Assembly (NCBI GenBank): GCA_948567375.1
Contig: OX419760.1
Location: 24,304,001 to 24,368,000, forward strand
DNA: 64,000 nt
Origin: Lunularia cruciata
Taxonomy: Eukaryota > Streptophyta > Marchantiopsida > Lunulariales > Lunulariaceae
Reading direction: 5' to 3'
Shown here: positions 56,172-64,000 of the stretch, in pieces
How positions within the stretch are numbered: position 1 is the first letter of the stretch
How the letters are laid out: every line of letters begins with the position of its first letter
Notes under the pieces: generated by a model
What the model was told of the DNA's origin: nothing
Seen by the model: the letters and a program-made list of their open reading frames with translations, nothing else
Databases searched by the model: none
Position numbers and translations under genes: made by a program

Positions 56172-57598
56172 TAGTCTGGACAATATTCTTAGCCTGAAGC
56201 GTATTGTCTCATTATCTGAATGGGCCTCTAGTTCTTTAGTGGATCATAGCGCTAAGAGGAAAGGCCATGTCCTCTCACCCAGGCTTTGACACCGTAAGTC
56301 ATTGCTCAAGTACCTGTTAGGAGCAACTAGGTACAACAACCATCATGTTTGTGAAATCAATTACAAGGCGGTTGCTTTCTCCGGCGTTAGCTATGAATGT
56401 AGTACATTGCTTAAGACGGTTATTTGAAAGGATTTGGAGATGAGAATGCTTGTCAAGTAACAGGATTGGGACTCCCATTTGGAGAATCCTGCCATAGCTA
56501 TCTTACTGATTGTGTTGTGCATGGTGGTGTCTTGTGGTTTTCAGATTTGACTGTTCTTGTACAAGGTGCATTGGTAAATCTAATATACAATATACATAGA
56601 TAAATTTTTATTATATATTTAAAATAATTTATTTACTAGACATATTCCTATCACTTAGATAAATCAACAATGGCATTGCTTTACATTCTAATTTCACCTT
56701 CGTAGTAGATATACAAAAGAGGGTTCATTATGTTCAAGTAGCATATCCAAGTTTTAGTCACTGTTTTTAATTATGTTTATAGATATACTGGTATTTCAGA
56801 GGATTCAAAATAATTTTGGATGAAGCTCAAAATTGAAGGAAAAATAATATTTTATGTCAGATTTCAGGTTAGCAGGACTGAATTTAGTGTTGGATGGAAA
56901 TCTTTTGTCAAAGGAGTGGAAACTTGGAGATGTTGTGATGTTTTGCCTTTAGGAGCATTTTATCTTCAAGGTGAGTAAATCAATTACCTTAATAGATTTT
57001 TTCACAAGTTAGATATTAGACAATGAACTGACATCTTATTTGATCCATTTCACAAACATACACCATAAACAAGATTGTTGCCTCTAGATTCAGAAGTTGA
57101 ATAATAGTAACTTCTTAATCCATAGGTCCTTTAATAATTTTGGCTTTGCAAAATAAATTACACAAAGAGGTGGTCATTACATACATATACAAGGACATGG
57201 TGTCTGTCAATTGGTCTTACTTACATGAAAATTCAAACTCAGCCAATAGAGACGCTGGATTATTATCATAGTATGCACCAAGCTTGTCATGAGGCCATGT
57301 AGAGATCAATGTTAAAGGACCTATGGATTGACTACGGAGGAAGGTCCATGCCACAAAGAATTACACAAACAAATACCTTTGCTGCCACCAACCTTTGCCT
57401 TGGAGACCTTCACCTTAGAAGACCTTTGGCTTTAAAAGAACTACAACATTTTGAATATGTTGCAACCTAGATAAATAAATCCCATCAAGAACCGTTGGCA
57501 TGTGCCAAAGCACTCATATGTGGGGATTAAGACCACTCAACCATGACTCAATCATTGAATGGAACTAATAGACAAGCTAATGTTATAAAATTAGGGAA
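56172..57598. other. Intergenic, with a diverged duplicate of the upstream exon
   Basis: 56,385-56,535 resembles 55,060-55,290 (GCTATGAATG...TAGTACATT versus GCGATGAATGATGTTGTAGTGAA; GGATTTGGA; CCCATTTGGAGAATCCT versus ACCATTTGGAGTATACT), with no open frame. The rest to 57,598 is AT-rich and empty. Confidence 0.45.
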
Positions 57599-57846
57599 TG
57601 TAACACCCATATGAGCATGTGTGTGGTATTCTATGTTTAGCTTGGTATTACAAGTACTTGAGAGATATTATTTATATAGAGATAAAGGATGGTTCTACAT
57701 TAATCATGATTAGCTAGAGTTAGTCATAGCTAAGATAGAGGGGACCTTACTTTAGAGGAAGTGGAAAAGATGAGCACCACTATTTTGGATTCTAGTGTGT
57801 TGACTTGTTATTATTCATAGGTGTTTGGCTTTGAAGAAAGAGTTGA
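57599..57846 (+). repeat. Family D LTR fragment
   Basis: TGTAACACCCATATGAGCAT onward matches the first 240-odd bases of the LTR at 50,027, then departs after GAAAGAGTTGAGA. No adjacent internal sequence; it is an isolated 5' fragment of an LTR. Confidence 0.85.
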
Positions 57847-58290
57847 GATTACTCATGAGGTGATAGTCGATATGGGGCCTTACAAGGAGGTGTCTTTCCA
57901 TGAAGTTTCTCAATTTTATGATCTACTCTCCTTTTTGGTGGTAAACCTATGGGTAATTCATCCAAAGAGACATCTTGGAACTCATTGTATCGTAACTTGT
58001 ATCATAAGCTTCAATAACAAGCAGCTTCCGTTACGGTCGAAGTTTCCTCTGGTAATGGCAGTTTTTTATTCTCTCTTTCACACGCTTAACACTAGACATG
58101 ATTATTCACAGTTAATCTGCCAATCACAGGAACGGTTATGTAAGAAAGCATGGCAGGTCCCTCCTCTCTCTTTGGCTAACTTAAGAAGTCAAGAAAGACT
58201 TACCAGTAACCCCAAACTTGGCACTTCGACTTGACGGTGCCCAGGTTAAGCAGAAGGCGTAACTGCACCTCGGATGCCAGGCCGACCAAT
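57847..58290. other. Unassigned sequence, locally GC-richer near 58,200-58,290
   Basis: A 137-codon plus-strand reading (57,821-58,234) starts within the LTR fragment and shows no domain. The segment GACGGTGCCCAGGTTAAGCAG onward (58,230-58,290) differs in composition from both flanks. Confidence 0.3.
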
Positions 58291-59229
58291 GTGGAACCAT
58301 CATGTCTTTTACCACATCTTTCAATTTCTCAATAATTTTTCCATTATGTTGGGCACTCTAGACTTCTCTACTAAACCCATGAAACATCTATCTATCTTAC
58401 CAATAGATGTAGTCCTTATGACATATAGAGGCAACTCTTGCTTTTGTGATCCTTCCTTAACCCTAAAGATCTTCCATTGACTAGTTTTCACTACTTTTTT
58501 TCTCCAATCTACCATGGGATTGTAGTGCTCCATCCACAACATACCTAAGATTGCATCATAACAAGCTAGTTGTATTACTCGCCACTCAATTGCTTCTTGA
58601 TACCTACCTACAGAGAGTATTACCTTTCTAGGTAATGACTCAATCCTCTTTGTTTGACCATAAGGTAACTCTACTTTATCCTTTCATCCTTCTCTAGTAC
58701 CTTCTCCAACCTTATTGCAATAAAGTGAGATAAGAAATTCTTTATTGCCCCAATGTCTATCAACACTCTCACCGGATTGCCTTTTAGCACTCCATTTACA
58801 ACTTCTAATTGTGCATTTATCTTCTTCCATCTTTGCACACTTTTCCTCTTCCTTCCCTCACATTTACTCTTCTTCATCAAGCCAGTAAAGCTGCAAGGTA
58901 TATTTACTGGTGATCTTTGTTTTTTGATGTGGTTTCCATATCCTCCTCTTCAATTCATCTCTCTATGTGGTTCAAAGGCTGCTTGTATTGAGGTCAAGGG
59001 CCCCTAAGATAACAAGCACAATGAGTGATGGCTTTCCCCAATTTGGCCACAATTGTAACATCATTATTGTTCTACTCGAGCCTCTTCTCCCCGTGGGAGT
59101 CCTTCTCTTCTTTCTTCAATCCATCCCCGTTCTCCTTGGAGAGGTCTTGCTCCTCGGTCTTGAAAAAAAATGTTGCCCAATACCATAGGAAGCGGTCCAC
59201 CAAAATGGTGTGTCTCTATCCAATAGTTT
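58291..59229 (-). pseudogene. Chromovirus-like gag-protease fragment (element E)
   Basis: Read right to left from the LTR: a primer-site-like TTGGATAGAGAC (about 59,220), a short gag leader, a CYNCGQIG knuckle relic (about 59,050), then protease VRVLIDIGAIKNFLSHFIAI (58,720-58,780; D-I-G-A where D-T-G-A is expected) and YDAILGMLWMEHYNPMVDWR (58,510-58,570). The capsid part of gag is missing, and nothing of RT remains before 58,290. A truncated member of the same broad group as element F. Confidence 0.65.
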
Positions 59230-59670
59230 TGCATTGGTGTTATTGCTTCACCTCCTCTGTAAAAGATCAAGACCGAGGAGAGAAATAGGAGAATGGAAGC
59301 TCACATTGGGACACTTGGATGAGTGAAACTCCAAATGCCTAGCATGAGCTTTGGCTCTCATATTTATAGGGAGCATACAAGGATCTTGAGAAGCTTCCTT
59401 AAGCCACTTTCTTGGAGTGCAAGCTAAGTTACTTGGGAAGTTTCTCAAGAAGATTCCTTCTTGAAGCCGCCTACTTGGCGTGCAAGCTAAGCTAGTTGGA
59501 AGCTTCTAGAAGCTTCCTTCTAGAAACTACTTACATGGGGTGCAAGCTAAGCTAGTGGGAAGCTTTCTAAGCAGCTTCCTATATACTTCTAGGATATTCT
59601 AAGCTAATTTGGCCTATTCACTACTTCATTAAGCTTGACTAACTTCGTTGCTAAACTTCATATTGTTACA
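59230..59670 (-). repeat. LTR shared by elements E and F
   Basis: Minus-strand start TGTAACAATATGAAG at 59,670, directly after the polypurine-like GTGGTGGGGGAATA of element F. It ends near 59,230 before a primer-site-like sequence of element E. A TATA box (CTATAAATA) lies at 59,361-59,369. Inside, the unit CTAGCTTAGCTTGCAC...GGAAGCTTC occurs three times (about 59,395-59,590). Confidence 0.6.
59361..59369 (-). promoter_or_regulatory. TATA box in the E/F LTR
   Basis: CTATAAATA on the minus strand within an LTR of about 440 bp; likely the element promoter. Confidence 0.55.
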
Positions 59671-59762
59671 TATTCCCCCACCACTAGTTGATGACGTCCT
59701 CATTTCTATTGAAGCTTCAAACTTCTGGATGGCTGTTTATGCATTTAAGAGATGAGACAGAG

Positions 59763-59884
59763 GCTCCCAAGGGGCATCATGAAAGTATGGCCCTTCCAAA
59801 GGACCTTGTACTCTATATGTTGTCAACAACCATTTTGTATGTGGCAACGTGCAAGTATATGATCAACTTTGTACTCCTCATGAT
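59763..59884 (-). pseudogene. Chromodomain at the integrase C-terminus, element F
   Basis: EEYKVDHILA (59,850-59,882), then YKVLWKG, then D-A-P-W-E-P-L in a shifted frame (about 59,763-59,782), matching the EExxVExIL ... YLVKWKG ... xATWEP pattern. It targets integration to marked chromatin in this lineage. Upstream text HIHPIFHVSKL and PPPPP is the usual integrase GPF/Y-to-chromodomain linker. Confidence 0.75.
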
Positions 59885-59889
59885 CATGG

Positions 59890-60880
59890 ATAGGGATGGG
59901 AGGAGGAGGAGGTTGGACACAAAAGTAAAAAGAAGAGGGATTAAGAACAAAGGGTATTAACTTGGAAACATGGAAGATAGGGTGGATGTGCATATGACAA
60001 GGCAAGGCAAGTCAATAAGCAATATGAGAGATGATGTGGGTGACCTCAAAGGGTCCTATCCAATTAGGGGCAAGTTTACAAACTTGGGTATCAAGTGGGA
60101 GGGGTAGGTTACTAGAGGAGAGCATGACTTTGTCACCAATTTGAAAGGTGAGATCACAATAATGGTGGTCTGCATATTGTTTCTAATGATTTTGAGCAAC
60201 AAGGAGATGAGACTTAGCTTGCTAAGTGATGGGGATATGGTGGTCAAGAAGGTTGAAGTATGAGGGACATGAGATGGAGGAGGAGTCAGAAGGGAAGCTA
60301 GAACAAGTAGATCTTGGCCAAAATTGAGAAAGAAATTGAGAAAGAAAGAAGAGAATCTGGTGCTTGCATGTTTGGAGTTATTGCATGCAAACTCCACAGC
60401 AACAAGACATTCATCCCAACTAGTGTGGTGAATGTTGACAAAGGCATGAAGCATCTCTTCCAAGATGCAATTTGCATTTTCAGTTTTTCCATGGTTTGAG
60501 TATGATAGGCAATGGACAAAGCAAGCTTGTGCCAAGTATCTGGAAGAGTGCTTGCCAAAATTTCTTGGTGAATCAAGGATCACGGTTAGAGATGAGTACA
60601 CACTACATCCCATGATGTTTGAATACATTGTCAAAGTAGATCTATGCCAAGGTTGGAGTATCCATAGTATCAACTATTGATGCCAAATGGATTTTCTTAC
60701 TAAGCTTATCCACAAACACCACCATTACTGTGTAACCTTGCTTTGTCTTGTGCAAGGAGGTGATGAGAACTCGGTTTGGACTTTGGAGGCAACTAACATT
60801 GTCGTAATTGTCACCATGATGAGAGGAAGAGACTTCAAATCAAGTCATCTTGATAGGGCATCAGGGATAACATAGAACCA
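59890..60880 (-). pseudogene. Integrase of element F
   Basis: The core contains FVDKLSKKIHLA, then LISNRDP-stop-FTKKFWQALF. The second catalytic Asp is Asn (codon 60,585-60,587). EEMLHAFVNIHHTSWDECL follows in the catalytic-Glu region, then VEFACNNSKHASTRFS and the GPF/Y module GPFEVTHIISHIAY. The N-terminal zinc module is not recognisable. Confidence 0.8.
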
Positions 60881-60889
60881 ACTGGGCTT

Positions 60890-62160
60890 GCACTCAAGTT
60901 TGATGTCAAACAACTATAGTTGTTTCTCCCATCAATGATGTTAACTCTTCATATGTTCCAAATGTAATGTCTACAACAAGGGCTTGTGATCAATTTGCAT
61001 GACCACTTGTTTCCCCAAGAGATAATGCCTCCATACCTTGGTAGCATATAACTTTGCTAGTTGTTCTTGATCTCAAGTAGAGTAATTCCTTTCTATTTAG
61101 TCTGTGAGACAAAGGCAATGGGATGTAATACATTTGTGAATTCTTGTTGCAACATGGCTCAAATTGCAAAGTTAGAAGTATCAAAATCAACTACACGTGG
61201 TTGTTGAAGATCATATGGTTTAAGAATTAGTCTTGAAGACACCATATGTTTCAACTTTTGAAATGCTTCTCTATGCTTGTTGGTCCATTGAAAACTCAAG
61301 TTCTTCCCCAAGAGATCTGTCAATGGTATGGCCATGTGAGCATAATAGTGGATGAACAATTGGTAAACACTAGCTAATCCATCAAATGCATGTCCTTCAA
61401 TAGCATCCTTTGGAGTAGGCCAATCAGTGATGACCTTGATTTTCTCCTCTTCCATCTTGATCCCCTCTGATGAGATCTTGTGACCCAAGAAGGTAACTTC
61501 CTTTTGCCAAAAGACACACTTTGCCTTCTTGCAATAAAACTTCCACTATCATAGTTGTCTTGAGACTTCTTGCACGTGCTTCACTTGTTCTGCTCTTGTC
61601 TTGCTATGATCAAGATATCATCCAAGAACACCACCACGTACCAATCCAACATCCAATGCATCTGATCCACAAAGACTGTTGGAGCATTAATGAGCCCAAA
61701 AGACAGAACTCTCTACTCAAAATGTCCATACCTTGTGTGAAAGGCAATCTTCTGCACATCCTCCTTATCAATGGGGATTTGCAAATAGCTATTGTGAAGA
61801 TCCAACTTGGAGAAGTATTGTGCTCCACTCAATTGATCAAGCACGTCATCAATTTTGAGGCAAAGGGTATGCATTCTTCACTATCTGTTTATTGAGCCCA
61901 CGGTAATCAATACAAAAATGAAGTCCTCTATCCTCCTTTGGAACAAATAGTATCAATGCTTCCCGAGGAGATGTACTATGTCGTATGAAATCCTTTTCCA
62001 ACAACTCCATAAGGGTTGTTTGCAAATCCTCTAACTCCTTTGGTGAGAGCCAATTGATTGGTCTACTCACTAGAGTACTCCTTGGTACTAACTCAATCTT
62101 GAAGGGCATACCATGATCAAAGGGTAATCCCTTTGATAAATCATCCAAAAACACGTATTC
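60890..62160 (-). pseudogene. Reverse transcriptase and RNase H of element F
   Basis: RT: FKIELVPRSTLVSRPINWLS, LLEKDFIRHSTSPREALILF, FVPKEDRGLHFCIDYRGLNK, catalytic FLDD at 61,617-61,628, MGHKISSEGIKMEEEKIKVI. Then the RNase H connection LTDLLGKNLSFQWTNKHREA and, near 60,960-61,060, VMQIDHKPLL and a PDALSR end. Order and motifs are those of Ty3/gypsy chromoviruses. Frames are broken several times. Confidence 0.82.
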
Positions 62161-62189
62161 AAACTCCTAAACTATGTGATCAACTATTG

Positions 62190-62530
62190 CTCAATGAGGC
62201 TCTTGACTCTCCTCAGATTCTCCTTGTGCAAGCGGCTTGATCCACATTGCAAAAATAGACTTATCTTCCTCCAAAGCTTGCTCTATAGCTACTTCATTGA
62301 CAAACTTCCCATCTAGGGACTTATCTTCTTTCATGGCTGACTCTATAGTTGCTTTCCTAACAAAATTCCCATCTTGGGACTTCTCTTCCTTCAAATCTTG
62401 CTCTATGGCTGCTTCCTTTACAAACTTCCCATCTTGGGGCTTCTCTCCTTCCAAAGCTTGCTCTATGGCTACTTTCCTTAAAAACTTCCTATCTTGGGAT
62501 TGATTATCCTTAGGTGTCTTACTCAAAAGT
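62190..62530 (-). repeat. 60-bp in-frame tandem repeat between protease and RT of element F
   Basis: Period exactly 60 bp, just over four copies (62,261-62,515). It encodes a 20-residue unit of the form EEKSQDGKFVKEAAIEQ with variants, and stays open for 111 codons. Acidic and helical, it lies between protease and RT. Confidence 0.85.
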
Positions 62531-62689
62531 GCCAGACAACCTAATTGGAAATTCTTACCTTGGTGTTGTACTTGAATTTGTCATTGAGTCCAATCAAATT
62601 GAACCTTATGACATTTAGGCCAAGGTAGTCCTAGAATGACATCACAGTGTAGAGGTGCCACTACAAACCTCATGCACTCTAAATACTCC

Positions 62690-62980
62690 TTCCTAATCTT
62701 GAAGGTAACAAGATGCAATGTACGGAATGCAGAAACCCTTTCTACCATCCACCATCATCAATCTGCTTCCAATTATGGACTTGATAGGAATACCCAATTC
62801 CTTTGCTAATTGGATAAACATGCAATTCTCTGAAATTCTAAAATCAACCAAAATCCTACAACCACGATCAAATATCATACCTTGCAAGTGAAGCAAACTT
62901 GCATAGGTCAAGCCTTCAATCCCATTGGAACTAATTGTGTTCCCAATAGGTGGCCCTAAATCTCCTATTGGGATTCCTCA
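62690..62980 (-). pseudogene. Protease of element F
   Basis: CRILVDFRISENCMFIQLAKELGIPIKS corresponds to the RxLVDSGAxxNFxxxxxAxELGxP block. The active-site D-S-G-A has become D-F-R-I, so it is inactive. Upstream, YASLLHLQGMIFDRGCRILV agrees with plant chromovirus proteases. Confidence 0.65.
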
Positions 62981-62999
62981 TTTCCTTGATCGTTCACTC

Positions 63000-63870
63000 C
63001 ACAAATTCCATTTGTGCGACTTGTTGAGGTCGCTCATTCTTGTGTGGACACTCTACAATATGGTGTCTAATTTGGCAACAATAGAAACATCCACCATTTT
63101 GTTATAATCATGTTGTGCCAAGTAGTCTTTACTAGATAGCATTGATCTTTATTGGTATTGGCTCCTCCACTTGTGTGTAGTCAGTGGGTGGGTTTGGGGA
63201 AGGTCGAGATTGAGACCAAGTTGTCACAACCAAGGAATCAAAGCAGTCAGCCAATTGCATGGCTTCCTCCAAGTCTTTGGGCTCACGCATAGTCACTTCC
63301 AGTCTGGTGCAAGACTTAAAGCCTCTCACAAAATGATCTAGAGCTTCTCCATCTAGTTTATCTAAAATTTGCATAATGGTGTTTTGGAATTCAATGATAG
63401 AGGTTCTTACCTAGCCAATCTATTTCAATTCTGCCAACTTATCTTGTGCGGCTAGTGTGGCATTTATAGCTTAAACTGCCCAATTATTGCACTCTTGAAT
63501 TCTTCCTATGTCAAGATTGGCATGATAAACTGCCGCTCAGCTTGTTCCACTCTGAATTGCCACCATAATTTAGCCACTCCATCCAATTGGCTTGAGGCCA
63601 ATAGAATTTGTCTCTATCCATCTTGAAGGTTTGTTGCTTCAAAGTAATGTTCATAATCAAACACAAAATTTTCCATTACACCCAGATGGTTCTTGCCTTC
63701 AAATACCTTAGGCATAAAAAATGAGATTCACTCTTCTCCTTCTTGCATTGGTGCTCTCTCTACCTGCTCTTGTTTATGATGATCTTGTTCATTCAACAAT
63801 TGAGTAAGGTGTTTGATTTGTCGCTGCATATCAAGGCTAACTTTGGGCATTGTTGCCATGGCTTCTACTC
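63000..63870 (-). pseudogene. Gag of element F
   Basis: FFMPKVFEGKNHLGVMENFV, then YEHYFEATNLQD and AKLWWQFRVEQ (about 63,540-63,730); LDKLDGEALDHFVRGFKSCT and EPKDLEEAMQLADCFDSLVV (63,230-63,374); zinc knuckle CFYCCQIRHHIVEC at 63,048-63,089 with standard spacing C-X2-C-X4-H-X4-C. A start Met near 63,850 (MPKVSLDMQRQI) is plausible. Stops follow within the capsid. Confidence 0.7.
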
Positions 63871-64000
63871 TATAACACTATCCCCAATTTATCTAAGTTA
63901 TTAACACATAGATGCAACACATCTACCATTCTCCATAAGTTACAACTAGAAGCACCAAGGGTTCCTCATACAAGGTGATCATATGCAAAAAATTCATGTT
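63871..64000 (-). other. Leader of element F, continuing beyond the window
   Basis: Between gag and the expected 5' LTR; no primer-binding site is visible before the edge. Confidence 0.4.

Larger units (their letters stand above)
59671..63870 (-). mobile_element. Chromovirus (Ty3/gypsy with chromodomain), element F, lacking its 5' LTR in the window
   Basis: Minus-strand order: gag (63,860-63,000), protease (62,980-62,690), a tandem-repeat spacer (62,530-62,190), RT (62,160-61,160), RNase H (to about 60,890), integrase (60,880-59,890), chromodomain (59,884-59,763), polypurine tract, 3' LTR (59,670-59,230). Every domain has stops. The 5' LTR should lie to the right of the window. Confidence 0.82.

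Overview
The window is nuclear DNA of a land plant: introns with GT..AG ends, an ankyrin-PGG membrane protein, and dense, decayed Ty1/copia and Ty3/gypsy LTR retrotransposons. The PGG segment (TNAILVGASLVASVTF followed by QPPL) and the DNMT3-like methyltransferase relics suggest a non-seed plant such as a bryophyte, lycophyte or fern. That placement is inference, and the species cannot be read from the sequence.

Layout. 1-3,895 (-): copy A of an LTR-type retroelement family whose order is gag, retropepsin, then a DNMT3-like cytosine-C5 DNA methyltransferase; it runs off the left edge. 3,896-7,855 (+): a gag-less or non-autonomous element with two related LTR-like blocks built from subrepeats. 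8,125-8,610 (+): a small intact coiled-coil ORF. 9,660-12,078 (-): an unrecognised decayed coding region. 12,578-12,940: tandem repeats. 13,680-14,640 (-): a broken PIF/Harbinger transposase. 15,570-18,521 (-): the one convincing intact host gene, two exons, about 824 residues, ankyrin repeats plus PGG-type membrane domain, in an island whose composition differs from the retroelements around it. 18,522-23,585: intergenic. 23,586-27,676 (-): a copia element. 29,750-32,140 (-): a decayed coiled-coil reading region. 32,821-47,040 (+): copy B of the methyltransferase-bearing family, split at 34,853-45,001 by a composite Ty3/gypsy insertion with three LTRs. 48,411-50,720 (+): a 5'-truncated copy of that same gypsy family. 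50,721-54,310: AT-rich, mostly empty. 54,908-56,171 (+): a probable three-exon gene or young pseudogene of unknown function, with a diverged partial duplicate downstream. 57,599-57,846: an LTR fragment. 58,291-63,870 (-): chromoviruses, one nearly complete (gag, protease, RT, RNase H, integrase, chromodomain) and one truncated gag-protease fragment joined through a shared LTR.

Main point. Copies A and B sit on opposite strands about 30-45 kb apart and share the arrangement gag with a C-X2-C-X4-H-X3-C knuckle, an aspartic protease ending in a YDVLVGGA block, then a C5-methyltransferase with motifs I, IV, VI and VIII in canonical order (so not the rearranged DRM type). Copy B has, just after the methyltransferase, a decayed C4HC3 PHD-finger-like block. 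Both copies are dead, so the arrangement must have existed in the ancestral element rather than being a chance juxtaposition. No reverse transcriptase was found in either copy; A is cut by the window edge and B loses recognisable sequence after about 47 kb. Much of the decay (CAG to TAG, TGG to TAG, TGT to TAT, GAT to AAT) is what methylated-cytosine deamination would leave.

Limits: all domain calls were made by eye, boundaries of decayed elements are approximate, and no database search was possible.
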